The notes beneath the pieces are model-generated. The model saw only the letters and a program-made list of their open reading frames with translations. It was not told where the DNA came from and did not search any database. DNA of 64,000 bases from Paenibacillus sp. JJ-100 (GTDB lineage Bacteria; Bacillota; Bacilli; Paenibacillales; Paenibacillaceae): positions 31,189 through 95,188 of the forward strand of contig NZ_CAOJCM010000011.1 of assembly GCF_948329825.1 (NCBI RefSeq), written 5' to 3'. Shown here piece after piece: positions 51,326 to 59,662 of the stretch; the stretch's first letter is position 1, and every line of letters begins with the position of its first letter. A program made the translations under genes and the position numbers.

Positions 51326-51898
51326 CTATTTTCTCTTGTTTCGAAGAAACTCATCATATAATAGCGAGTACATGACCATGTCTTTGTATCCCGTGGATGT
51401 ATGCTGAATCTGACGCAGAAGCCCCTCACGGGTAAAACCCTGACTTGTCAGAAATGCCCCGGAAGCTGCATTGCGTGGATCAACCAAGGCTTCAATCCGA
51501 TTCAGTCCCATCGTTTCAAATCCGAAAGGCAGTAATGCCGAGAAAGCCTCTGACATATATCCATAACGCCAGTAGTCACGACCCAGCTCATATCCAATCT
51601 CGCCACGAAATGCCCCTTCTAGCTGCCATGTGTTGAACCCACAACTACCGACAAGCTTGCCTGTATCCTTCAGTTCAATTCCCCATCGGATAGCGTCCTC
51701 TTCTCCTGCCATATGGTTCAGCAGCCCGATCATATCAGCAGCTTCACTTATACCGATCATGGGCGCAAGATTCATATACCGAGTAACTTCCCGGTCTGAC
51801 CAGTGTACGAACATTTGCGCAGCATCCTTGCGACGCATTTTGCGCAGACGAAGCCGCGTCGTTTCTAGCTCGGGAATTCTTCCTTTACATCTATACAT
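51326..51898 (-). CDS. RimJ/RimL-type GNAT acetyltransferase
   Basis: 190 aa. Conserved LETTRLRLRKMRRKDAAQMF start and the acetyl-CoA pocket IGYELGRDYWRYGYMSEAFSALLPFGFE, then LNRIEALVDPRNAASGAFLTSQGFTREG, as in ribosomal-protein acetyltransferases and related enzymes. Together with the MFS exporter 15 bases downstream it could form a modification-plus-export unit, but this is speculation. Substrate unknown. Confidence 0.93.
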   Translation of the reverse strand: MYRCKGRIPELETTRLRLRKMRRKDAAQMFVHWSDREVTRYMNLAPMIGISEAADMIGLLNHMAGEEDAIRWGIELKDTGKLVGSCGFNTWQLEGAFRGEIGYELGRDYWRYGYMSEAFSALLPFGFETMGLNRIEALVDPRNAASGAFLTSQGFTREGLLRQIQHTSTGYKDMVMYSLLYDEFLRNKRK

Positions 51899-52003
51899 CT
51901 ATTGACACTCCGATCCGATCCTTCTCTTACAGACCATAAGATTCATTAGCCATCTAACCATAACCTGCACCAATTGGCAACTGTTCACTCTTCAGATCAT
52001 ATC

Positions 52004-52030
52004 AAAAAACCGGGCGCATCCGCTCCCGGT
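52004..52030 (-). terminator. Rho-independent terminator after the 52133 gene
   Basis: ACCGGG (52009-52014) and CCCGGT (52025-52030) with a T run on the minus strand (52009-52004). Confidence 0.78.
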
Positions 52031-52132
52031 CCTGATGTACTTATGTTGTCGCCAGCTGATGGTGTCCAATCATATGCCGAGGGCCAGTCCATGTGTGGCT
52101 TAGCTTCTCACGAAGCATCAACGGTTATAGCC

Positions 52133-52429
52133 TTAAGCTGGAGAGGCCTTTTTATTGCCAACGAGCAATTCTTCGGTTACCCGTCCAAGTACAGCAACAA
52201 TTTCCTTAAACTCTTCAATGCCTGTCCCGGTCAGGCTCCACTGATCTCCGTGGGCAGTCAGGAAGTTCTCTTGCGTCAAGTGTTCAAGCTCCTGCTTGAT
52301 CTCACGCTCACCAACGCGATATCCTCGCTCTTCTAACAGAGGCAGCGTATCGCTTACGGTCAAATCCTGAGTTTGGGCAAAATATAGAAGATGAATTCGT
52401 ACAAAAAGATTCTGTACTTCTGCATGCAT
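52133..52429 (-). CDS. Hypothetical winged-helix-like protein, 98 aa
   Basis: Soluble protein starting MHAEVQNLFVRIHLLYFAQ. The sequence PLLEERGYRVGEREIKQELEHLTQENFLTAHGDQWSLTGTGIEEF looks like a winged helix with a recognition helix and wing (inference, no strong family). AAGGAG lies eight bases before ATG 52429. It stands alone with its own terminator, divergent from the sulfoxide reductase gene. Confidence 0.72.
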   Translation of the reverse strand: MHAEVQNLFVRIHLLYFAQTQDLTVSDTLPLLEERGYRVGEREIKQELEHLTQENFLTAHGDQWSLTGTGIEEFKEIVAVLGRVTEELLVGNKKASPA

Positions 52430-52615
52430 AAGCTAAGCTCCTTCCCGGGTTGTAGCCCTTCTTGGTTGCTAAGTAATTACCCCGCGAAAGAACCGGAGAA
52501 ACAGGCACTTATATCACACACTTCTACGTCTTCCTGAATCATTCCGCTTGACTAACCGCATATACTGCACTATCTTGAAAATAAGTACCAATTTTGCTCA
52601 GGAGGGTGATTCACC

Positions 52616-53095
52616 ATGTTTCAAGCTGTTTCCTATGAAGGAACACGAAGCGAGCAGCACACCGCCGTCCTGGGACAGTTAAGCGCTCTGATCCGCGATG
52701 AACCTAACGCAATTGCCAACCTGGCTAATGCTGCTGCGCTACTCAATGTATTTCTAACCGACACCAACTGGGTCGGATTCTATCTGTATGATGGAAAAGA
52801 ATTGGTCCTTGGACCGTTTCAGGGGTTGCCTGCCTGCATCCGAATTCCGCTTGGACGCGGAGTATGCGGCACATCTGCTGCGGAGAGACGTACACTTGTT
52901 GTTGATGATGTGCATGCCTTCCCAGGTCATATCGCCTGTGATGCTGCATCCAATAGTGAAATCGTTGTTCCTATTATCAAAGACGGACAATTATACGGGG
53001 TGCTCGATATCGATAGCCCGATCAAAAACCGGTTTGATGATGAAGATCGCATCTTCCTGGAAAAAGCAGTTAGCTTGCTCACCGAGCAGCTCTAA
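52616..53095 (+). CDS. msrC: Free methionine-(R)-sulfoxide reductase (GAF domain)
   Basis: 159 aa GAF-fold enzyme that reduces free methionine-R-sulfoxide. The three catalytic Cys appear with the family spacing: Cys74 (LPACIRIPLG), Cys84 (RGVCGTSAAE) and Cys108 (HIACDAASNSEIVVP). AGGAGG precedes ATG 52616. Monocistronic, ended by the terminator at 53184. Together with bacilliredoxin and two SODs it belongs to the oxidative stress genes of this window. Confidence 0.95.
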   Translation: MFQAVSYEGTRSEQHTAVLGQLSALIRDEPNAIANLANAAALLNVFLTDTNWVGFYLYDGKELVLGPFQGLPACIRIPLGRGVCGTSAAERRTLVVDDVHAFPGHIACDAASNSEIVVPIIKDGQLYGVLDIDSPIKNRFDDEDRIFLEKAVSLLTEQL

Positions 53096-53183
53096 TCTGT
53101 TCGATTCATTGTAGCAACATTCATTCGAACATGAGGATTACTGTCCTCTCACCTCATGAAGGTCGTATCGATTAAATGTTAAC

Positions 53184-53218
53184 AAAAAGCGCAGCCCTCC
53201 CAGAGGTCTGCGCTTTTT
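53184..53218 (+). terminator. Bidirectional terminator
   Basis: Arms AAAAAGCGCAG (53184-53194) and CTGCGCTTTTT (53208-53218). Confidence 0.88.
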
Positions 53219-53267
53219 GTTGCTATGTTCATACCGATGTTCTTGCCGCCCATATTACTGTATGCAG

Positions 53268-54035
53268 CTAGGATAGTTCCTGTGCCGCTTTGATGATCAT
53301 GCCCTCCCGCAGGAACTCAGCCAGCTTGGGATGATAGCCGTCGTACATCTTACGGAAATCGCGCTGCTCGACGTACAGGTTAGCCAAATCACGGTATATT
53401 TCAGCCGTGGGAGTATAGTACCCCCTAATCCATTCGAGGTGTCGCCCGATAATTTGCTGCACAGCAGGACTACCCGGTTCGAGGCCAAGCTCCAGGGCCT
53501 CTTTTAGATCCAGATGAATCTGCTCGATTCGGGCCTGTGAATCCAGAAAATCCTCCTTGGATTTCATCTGTATCTTTTGAGCTTTTGAGTCATTCGCGGA
53601 TGAGTTGTGAAGTAAGTCCTCCGTTTGACGTGCTTCAGGGAGCTGGGCATGACGCATATGATGTGTAAAGCCATAATATAATTCATGCTCCTCCATCATC
53701 TGTTCTCCTTGCAGATACGAGACCGTTCGATCTAATGTCTGGATCAGTCCGTGTAGGCGAAGAGCTTCCTCCAGAATTCGGATACGATGTTGCTGCATTA
53801 TACGTACCATTTCCAAAGGCTCTTCTGTGAGCATAGGACCGATTTCGTCTTCCGGTAAGCCAACTTCTTTACAGAATAAAATTTGCTGAAGCTTTAGAAG
53901 ATCTTTTTTCTCATAATAAATATCCTCATCCAGTCCGCGAAATGAAGGCGATAACAACCCCAGCTCCGCATAATGACCCAACTCATTCAAGCTCACACCT
54001 GACATACCGGATACATCCGTCATGGAATAAGCCAT
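53268..54035 (-). CDS. MerR family regulator with TipAS-like C-terminal domain
   Basis: 255 aa. The N-terminal MerR winged helix (MTDVSGMSGVSLNELGHYAELGLL, dimer helix to about residue 110) is followed by a TipAS-like drug-binding part (about 125-250; ELYYGFTHHMRH, EWIRGYYTPTAEIYRDLANLYV). In TipA, this part traps thiopeptide antibiotics (established). The gene's target is unknown. AGGAGG lies nine bases before ATG 54035. Confidence 0.88.
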   Translation of the reverse strand: MAYSMTDVSGMSGVSLNELGHYAELGLLSPSFRGLDEDIYYEKKDLLKLQQILFCKEVGLPEDEIGPMLTEEPLEMVRIMQQHRIRILEEALRLHGLIQTLDRTVSYLQGEQMMEEHELYYGFTHHMRHAQLPEARQTEDLLHNSSANDSKAQKIQMKSKEDFLDSQARIEQIHLDLKEALELGLEPGSPAVQQIIGRHLEWIRGYYTPTAEIYRDLANLYVEQRDFRKMYDGYHPKLAEFLREGMIIKAAQELS

Positions 54036-54411
54036 ATCGTATCACCTCCTAACACATCTGCGTGCTCTGTTTGTTTGTTCGTTAGCTCTATATGTTGCCT
54101 GTCTCTGCCTCTACAGATCACCTGCATCTAACAATGTTTGAAAAACATCACAATATCCATCCATATAAGAAGGTAATGAATGCGTATCAAGTAGTAATGA
54201 AAGCATGTTACCTAATTAATAATACCCCTTCCTTTAAATGTGAACCTGTATTTCGTGCAGATTAATAGTGTATCTTTTTAAGCAACTTTCGACGGCCTTA
54301 TTCTCCGTTTCACCAAAAAAATCCTGAACCTCTTAGAGAGGTACAGGATTTCCAGATTTCTTTTAACCTTTGGGTAATTCCCAATTGTATATATTCCCAC
54401 CATCGCCCTGC
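54036..54411 (-). other. Non-coding stretch between the MerR gene and the aldehyde dehydrogenase
   Basis: About 375 bases. It holds the dehydrogenase's terminator (54315-54351) and the promoter of the MerR gene. The MerR promoter would normally have an extended 19-20-base spacer; I could not place it. Nothing coding is visible. Confidence 0.4.
54315..54351 (-). terminator. Rho-independent terminator of the aldehyde dehydrogenase gene
   Basis: Arms AAATCCTGAACCTCT (54319-54333) and AGAGGTACAGGATTT (54337-54351), one mismatch, with a T run on the minus strand (54320-54315). Confidence 0.88.
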
Positions 54412-55836
54412 TCAATTTTTGTTGAACATGACAAACTTCAATTCTGTCATTTCTTCGGTTGCATACTTCACACCTTCACGCCCGATCCCGCTTTGCTTCA
54501 CACCGCCATATGGCATGTGATCGACCCGGAATGTTGGAATATCATTGATCATCACACCACCCGCTTCAATCTCATCTACAGCTCGAAGTGCCGTTTGGAT
54601 ATCGCTCGTGAACACGCCTGCCTGAAGCCCGTACATAGAGTCGTTGACATGCTGGATGCCCTCTTCTACGGAATTAACGGTGTTAATGACAACAATAGGT
54701 GCGAATACTTCCTGACACGATACCTTAGCGTCACGCGGGACATTCACAAGCACCGTTGGACGCAAAATGCCTCCTTCTGCCTCACCGCCTGCTGCAACCG
54801 TTGCTCCTGCCTGCTTCGCTTCCTCAATCCATTCCAGAGTGCGTTGCACATCTTTGGATGTAATGAGAGCCGACACGACAGTATCCTCGTTCAACGGATC
54901 ACCGATGACCACCTGCTCCGCTGCCTCGGTAAAACGATGTATGAACTCTTCTGCAATCGCCTGATGTACATAGATCCGCTGTAATGAAATACATACTTGG
55001 CCCTGATAGGTAAAAGCACCGGTGACACAGCGTGGAATGATCTTGTTCAGATCTGCATCTTTGTCCACAATAACTGCTGCATTAGAGCCAAGTTCCAGCG
55101 TAACACGTTTCAGTCCTGCATTGCTGCGGATGCTGGTTCCTACGGCCGGGCTACCTGTAAATGTGATATAAGCAACATCAGGATGCCCTACGAGCACATC
55201 ACCGATTGTTTTGCCATCACCACTTACGACGTTCAGAGCTCCATCCGGCAGTCCCGCCTCCTGAAGCAAGCTTGCAATGAAATAGGCAGATAGAGGTGTC
55301 TGCTCTGCAGGTTTAAGCACGATGGTATTCCCGGCAGCTAGCGCAGGTCCCACCTTGTGCGCCACCAGATTCATCGGAAAATTAAACGGTGTAATGGCTC
55401 CGATAACACCGAGTGGCTGGCGCATCGTATAGCCTATACGGCCTTCTCCACCTTTGGCAGCATCCATCGGAACCGTCTCGCCAGTCAGACGTTTCGCTTC
55501 TTCTGCGGCAATCTGGTAGGTCTCGATCGTACGATCAATCTCGGCTCTCGCCGCAGTGATCGGCTTGGCTGCCTCCAGTGAAACGATGCGGGCAGCCTCT
55601 TCTTTGCGCTCCTCCAACATCGCAGATAGCTTGTACAGCAAGTCTGCACGCTGATGTGCGGGCATCTGGCGCATCGTTTTACGTGCCTCTACAGCCGCAA
55701 TAATGGCTCTCTCGGTCTCCTCTGCCGAGGCTGAAGCCACCTCTACCAGCGTCTCTCCGGAATACGGCGCCTGGAGTGTTGTATATTGTACCGATTCGGT
55801 GTACTTACCACCGATAAACAGATGTTGTTTTTTCAT
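54412..55836 (-). CDS. Aldehyde dehydrogenase family protein
   Basis: 474 aa from ATG 55836, nine bases after GGAGG; an upstream in-frame ATG at 55881 lacks a site. NAD(P)-dependent oxidation of an aldehyde to an acid. Blocks: PLGVIGAITPFNFPMNLVAHKVGPALAAGNT, VAYITFTGSPAVG, catalytic Glu in RVTLELGSNAAVIV and catalytic Cys in TYQGQVCISLQRI. The lactaldehyde/succinate-semialdehyde-type subgroup is possible but the substrate cannot be told. Monocistronic. Confidence 0.94.
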   Translation of the reverse strand: MKKQHLFIGGKYTESVQYTTLQAPYSGETLVEVASASAEETERAIIAAVEARKTMRQMPAHQRADLLYKLSAMLEERKEEAARIVSLEAAKPITAARAEIDRTIETYQIAAEEAKRLTGETVPMDAAKGGEGRIGYTMRQPLGVIGAITPFNFPMNLVAHKVGPALAAGNTIVLKPAEQTPLSAYFIASLLQEAGLPDGALNVVSGDGKTIGDVLVGHPDVAYITFTGSPAVGTSIRSNAGLKRVTLELGSNAAVIVDKDADLNKIIPRCVTGAFTYQGQVCISLQRIYVHQAIAEEFIHRFTEAAEQVVIGDPLNEDTVVSALITSKDVQRTLEWIEEAKQAGATVAAGGEAEGGILRPTVLVNVPRDAKVSCQEVFAPIVVINTVNSVEEGIQHVNDSMYGLQAGVFTSDIQTALRAVDEIEAGGVMINDIPTFRVDHMPYGGVKQSGIGREGVKYATEEMTELKFVMFNKN

Positions 55837-56001
55837 AACCTGCATCCTCCATTCATTCAATTCATCTTCGAACGTCTCCATTGCAAGTCTGTATAGAACC
55901 CTACTCTACTTATACACTATTTTCGGCGTATCCACCCAGGTCATACTTCTCATGGCTGGGACACCAGACTTCCACGGGATGAGGTTAACTCGTCAAATAA
56001 C

Positions 56002-56027
56002 AAAAAAAGACCCGCTTATGCGGATCT
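56002..56027 (-). terminator. Rho-independent terminator of the SdpI-like gene
   Basis: Arms AGACCCGC and GCGGATCT (one mismatch) with T run on the minus strand (56008-56002). Confidence 0.78.
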
Positions 56028-56080
56028 CCATATGACGATCTTGTCCCTGTTTTATAGTTAGCTTCCTGCATGGTTTGAAC

Positions 56081-56431
56081 TTATTGTTTGTCTTGCTCCT
56101 TCTGCGCCCTCTGCAACTGTTTCAAACGTCCTTCAACCCGCATAAATAATCTAATTGTATAAAAAACCACAGCAATCAGGCTCAGTACTAAGGCACGCAC
56201 ATCTGTTAGCCAAAAACCGATAACCCCAAAGGCGGTGATAATAAAACCAAACTGCATCATCAACGCCGAGCTGTATCGCTGTGCCTCTTCCCATAACGTG
56301 GGGTTACTCATTGCCCGTGGTGTACGATAACCATATATTCCATTAATTTGTTTTGGCGGCTTCTTATACACCATCAATCCCAAAATAAAATAACATACTC
56401 CACATATAATCCCTAATAATGCTCCTGCCAA
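56081..56431 (-). CDS. SdpI family protein
   Basis: 116 aa membrane protein. About three helices (residues 1-22, 57-76, 79-95) and the SdpI signature NGIYGYRTPRAMSNPTLWEEAQRYS. In B. subtilis SdpI gives immunity to the sporulation-delaying toxin SdpC and sequesters the repressor SdpR (established); here there is no sdpABC or sdpR neighbour, so a toxin role is not supported. Closely followed by its terminator. Confidence 0.87.
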   Translation of the reverse strand: MAGALLGIICGVCYFILGLMVYKKPPKQINGIYGYRTPRAMSNPTLWEEAQRYSSALMMQFGFIITAFGVIGFWLTDVRALVLSLIAVVFYTIRLFMRVEGRLKQLQRAQKEQDKQ

Positions 56432-56491
56432 AATATTTCGCTCCTTCTTATCAACTTTCAGGCTACATCATACATCAGCTATATAAATAGT

Positions 56492-56520
56492 AAAACGGCT
56501 CTACGTATATACGCAGAGCC
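56492..56520 (-). terminator. Rho-independent terminator of the Cd/Zn ATPase gene
   Basis: GGCTCTACGTA / TACGCAGAGCC arms (56497-56520, one mismatch), with GTTTTA on the minus strand. Confidence 0.72.
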
Positions 56521-56540
56521 TTGCTGTACGTTTCAACAAT

Positions 56541-58871
56541 TTAAACGTCCTTGATTCGAAGCACTCGCATCGCATTGAGTACGGCAAGCACCGTAACACC
56601 CACATCAGAGAACACAGCTTCCCACATGGTGGCGATCCCGAACACTCCGAGCAGCAGAAAAATCGCTTTGACTCCCAACGCGAATCCAATGTTCTGCCAG
56701 ACGATACGACGCGTGCGTTTCGCAATACGAATGGCACTAGCAATTCTGGAGGGTTCATCCGTCATAATGACGACATCTGCGGCTTCTATCGCTGCGTCCG
56801 AACCTAGCCCGCCCATGGCTACACCGACATCTGCACGCGCCAGTACGGGGGTATCGTTAATGCCATCACCAACAAAGATCATCTTCTCCTTCGGTGATTT
56901 CACCTGTTCCAGTTGTTCCAACCGTACGACTTTGTCCTGCGGTAGCAGTTCGGCATGAACCTCATCCACACCAAGCTGACGGCCAACAGCCTCGCCTACT
57001 GCTTTGGCATCACCGGTTAACATGACCGTTCTACGAATACCGAGCTGCTTAAGTGCCTCGATCGCAGATGCCGAATCGTCTTTCACTTCATCCGCAATGA
57101 TCAGATGCCCAACATACTGTCCAGCTTCGGCAACGTGCACAACCGTTCCTACAGTTAGTGGTTTCGTATAAACAATGCCCGCCTGTTCCATCAGCTTCGC
57201 GTTGCCTGCAAGAACTTCCTGACCGTTTATATGAACTCTAATCCCATGTCCAGCTACCTCGTCATATCCCTCTACACCTTGTATAGGAATGTCTTTCCCC
57301 CAGGCGGCATGAATAGATTCTGCTATCGGATGATTCGAGTTTTGTTCAGCAATGGCTGCCAGTCTCAGTAATTCCTCTTCTGAACGCGCACCTTCAGGAT
57401 GAACAGAGGTAACCTTAAATACACCTTTGGTTAGTGTGCCCGTTTTGTCGAACACCACCACTCTAACGTCATTCAAAGCCTCAAGGTAGTTACTTCCTTT
57501 GACCAAAATGCCGTTTCGCGAAGCTGCACCAATTCCCCCGAAGAAACCAAGTGGGATCGAAACAACCAGCGCACAAGGACATGAGATAACGAGAAACACC
57601 AGTGCACGATAGATCCAATCAGCAAATGTTGCCCCATTAAGCAGTAGCGGAGGAACCAAGGCAATGAGAGCCGCGAGAATGACAACAACAGGAGTATAAT
57701 ACCGTGCAAATTTGCTGATAAAATGTTCTGTTTTCGCCTTGCGGCTGCTGGCATTCTGCACCATGTCGAGAATTTTGGATACGGTGGATTCTCCAAAGGT
57801 TTTGGTGACTTCTATCGTTAACAACCCGTTTTTATTCACAAAACCGCTAAGCACATCACTTCCAGGCTCCAATTCCCTTGGAACAGATTCCCCTGTCAAC
57901 GCTGATGTGTCGACCATGGATCGACCTGCTTTCACAATGCCGTCCAGCGGCACCCTCTCCCCGGCCTTAACCACGATACGATCACCAATGTTCACCTCTT
58001 CCGGCGATACACGCTGCGTTTCTTCCCCTGTACCCGTAAGTATGTTGGCATAATCCGGGCGTATATCCATCAGAGACTCGATGGACTTGCGTGAGCGGTT
58101 GACTGCCATACCCTGGAACAGCTCTCCAAGCTGATAGAAGAGCATGACCGCAACACCTTCAGGATACTCTCCAATCGCAAACGCACCAAGCGTAGCGACG
58201 GTCATCAGAAAGTACTCATCAAACACCTGACCGCGAATGATATTTTTGAATGCCTGAAGTACAATATCGCCACCCGCAATGATATACGCAACCACATAAA
58301 GTGCAATCTGAGCCCAGCCATCCACCGGTGACCAGATCGCTGCAGCAAGCAACACAGATCCAGCAGCCAGCCGGGCTAGCAGCGTTTTGATCTGTCCGGC
58401 ACCATGTTCGTGCGAATGACCTGCATGAGCGTCATTGCTCTCCGTGTGGCTGTGTGCATGACTGTGACCCTGTTTCTGGCCGTGTTCATGTTCATGAGTA
58501 TGTGCGTGGGAATGTCCGTCACTGTGATGACTATGGTGATGTGTGCTCGCCCCATTGGTCGAATCCGTATGAGCATGACTATGATGAGAATGAGACTCTC
58601 CATCCGAGTGTTCATGGTAATGTCCTTTGCCTTTTTCCGAGATACGGATATGGGGCTCGAGCCGGAGCACCTTCCGTTTCGCTTCCTCCACCACCTGCTC
58701 ATCCATATCGGATGTGGTGTACATGGATAACGTTTTGGTCACAAAATTCACGGAGCATTCATGAATACCTTTTATTTTACTTACTCCATTTTCAATCTTG
58801 AGTGCACAGTTGGCACAATCCAATCCGTCGAGCAGCAGTTCCCTTTTCACCTGTTCCTGTCCGGTTCCCAT
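56541..58871 (-). CDS. cadA: Cd2+/Zn2+-exporting P1B-type ATPase
   Basis: 776 aa membrane pump. An N-terminal heavy-metal domain has the metal site LDCANC (residues 14-19), followed by an exceptional His-rich segment (residues about 83-160, with runs of HSH and HEH) that may store or sense Zn2+. Then helices, actuator VDTSALTGESVPREL, metal-channel motif SCPCALVVS, phosphorylation site FDKTGTLTKG, and nucleotide domain with MLTGDAK and VGDGINDTPVLA. AAAGGGGAG precedes ATG 58871. Expression comes from the promoter at 59024-59053 and is probably repressed by the divergent ArsR-type regulator. Confidence 0.95.
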   Translation of the reverse strand: MGTGQEQVKRELLLDGLDCANCALKIENGVSKIKGIHECSVNFVTKTLSMYTTSDMDEQVVEEAKRKVLRLEPHIRISEKGKGHYHEHSDGESHSHHSHAHTDSTNGASTHHHSHHSDGHSHAHTHEHEHGQKQGHSHAHSHTESNDAHAGHSHEHGAGQIKTLLARLAAGSVLLAAAIWSPVDGWAQIALYVVAYIIAGGDIVLQAFKNIIRGQVFDEYFLMTVATLGAFAIGEYPEGVAVMLFYQLGELFQGMAVNRSRKSIESLMDIRPDYANILTGTGEETQRVSPEEVNIGDRIVVKAGERVPLDGIVKAGRSMVDTSALTGESVPRELEPGSDVLSGFVNKNGLLTIEVTKTFGESTVSKILDMVQNASSRKAKTEHFISKFARYYTPVVVILAALIALVPPLLLNGATFADWIYRALVFLVISCPCALVVSIPLGFFGGIGAASRNGILVKGSNYLEALNDVRVVVFDKTGTLTKGVFKVTSVHPEGARSEEELLRLAAIAEQNSNHPIAESIHAAWGKDIPIQGVEGYDEVAGHGIRVHINGQEVLAGNAKLMEQAGIVYTKPLTVGTVVHVAEAGQYVGHLIIADEVKDDSASAIEALKQLGIRRTVMLTGDAKAVGEAVGRQLGVDEVHAELLPQDKVVRLEQLEQVKSPKEKMIFVGDGINDTPVLARADVGVAMGGLGSDAAIEAADVVIMTDEPSRIASAIRIAKRTRRIVWQNIGFALGVKAIFLLLGVFGIATMWEAVFSDVGVTVLAVLNAMRVLRIKDV

Positions 58872-58990
58872 GTGACTTCTCCCCTTTGCAGTCCGAAAAA
58901 AGTTGAATCAACGCATTTTTATATTAGTACTTCATTGAAGGAATAACCCTCCAACTGCTGTTTTCTCCAAAATTTCTGTGATCTCCATAC

Positions 58991-59006
58991 ATGAGCAATT
59001 GTTCAT
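58991..59006 (-). promoter_or_regulatory. Probable ArsR/SmtB operator upstream of cadA
   Basis: ATGAGCAATTGTTCAT, a 16-bp dyad with all but two positions symmetric (ATGA-N-CAATTG-N-TCAT), resembling metal-repressor sites of the ATATGAACA/TGTTCATAT type. It lies just downstream of the cadA transcription start implied by the promoter. Likely bound by the regulator at 59163. Confidence 0.62.
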
Positions 59007-59023
59007 ATGTTATAATTAACCCT

Positions 59024-59053
59024 ATTATATGCACGCCTAAACTGGAGTGTCAA
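59024..59053 (-). promoter_or_regulatory. Sigma-A promoter of cadA
   Basis: On the minus strand: TTGACA (59053-59048), 18-base spacer, TATAAT (59029-59024). Both boxes match the consensus perfectly, so it should be strong and needs repression. Confidence 0.85.
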
Positions 59054-59162
59054 CATGAGTTGTTGATTTTGCATACAGAATATGCTAATAGTAATTATTT
59101 CGCTTTAGGCGTTTTTTGGATATAATATAACTATCAGTTGTTAAACATAGGCGGTGATAGGC

Positions 59163-59534
59163 ATGGAACAACCGGTTAAAGCTCCACATGATTGCGATGA
59201 AACTTGCTCAGGCACAGAAGCCGATGTGCTTACCATTCGCACCTCACTTATAGATCGGCACACCTCTTCCGAGATGGCGGATTGGTTCAAAGCATTTAGT
59301 GACCCAACACGTCTACGTATTATTGATGCACTATTACAGAAAGAATTATGTGTGCATGATCTAACGGTACTGCTCGGCATGGGCCAGTCAGCCATCTCCC
59401 ACCAGCTGCGATCGTTGCGCAATATGCGGATTGTGAAACGGCGTAAGGAAGGCAAGACGGTGTATTACTCTTTGGATGATGCTCACATTGAGCAGATATT
59501 CCTCCAAACGCTTCAACATATTAAACACGGCTAG
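59163..59534 (+). CDS. ArsR/SmtB-family metal-responsive repressor (CadC/CzrA type)
   Basis: 123 aa from ATG 59163 (a GGCGGTG site; an upstream ATG at 59154 is less likely). Winged helix with ELCVHDLTVLLGMGQSAISHQLRSLRNMRIV, typical of Cd/Zn/Pb sensors. An N-terminal Cys pair (HDCDETC) and the CVHD Cys could form the alpha3N site, and the C-terminal DDAHIEQIFLQTLQHIKH gives the alpha5 His/Asp site. So it may sense both Cd/Pb and Zn. It diverges from the ATPase gene and should repress it. Confidence 0.93.
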   Translation: MEQPVKAPHDCDETCSGTEADVLTIRTSLIDRHTSSEMADWFKAFSDPTRLRIIDALLQKELCVHDLTVLLGMGQSAISHQLRSLRNMRIVKRRKEGKTVYYSLDDAHIEQIFLQTLQHIKHG

Positions 59535-59560
59535 GCTTTGAGCCATCTTGTTTAGATCAA

Positions 59561-59605
59561 CAAAACCCCCGATTCTCGGCACCATGCCGATGAGCGGGGG
59601 TTTTG
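59561..59605 (+). terminator. Rho-independent terminator of the ArsR-type gene
   Basis: Arms CAAAACCCCCG (59561-59571) and CGGGGGTTTTG (59595-59605), with inner CTCGGC/GCCGA pairing. Bidirectional. Confidence 0.88.
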
Positions 59606-59662
59606 TTGTGTTTAGGGAACCGTTTTAAACATCAGACTTACATGAATCGATTTTACTTACAA

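Noticed and set aside
56081..56431. A sporulation-delay toxin-immunity system around the SdpI-like gene
   Set aside because: No sdpABC or sdpR homologue is nearby; SdpI-family proteins are common without toxins.
58404..58801. Plus-strand Met/Val-rich open frames over the His-rich part of cadA
   Set aside because: Their composition is the reverse complement of His-rich codons (ATG/GTG-rich), so they are artefacts.
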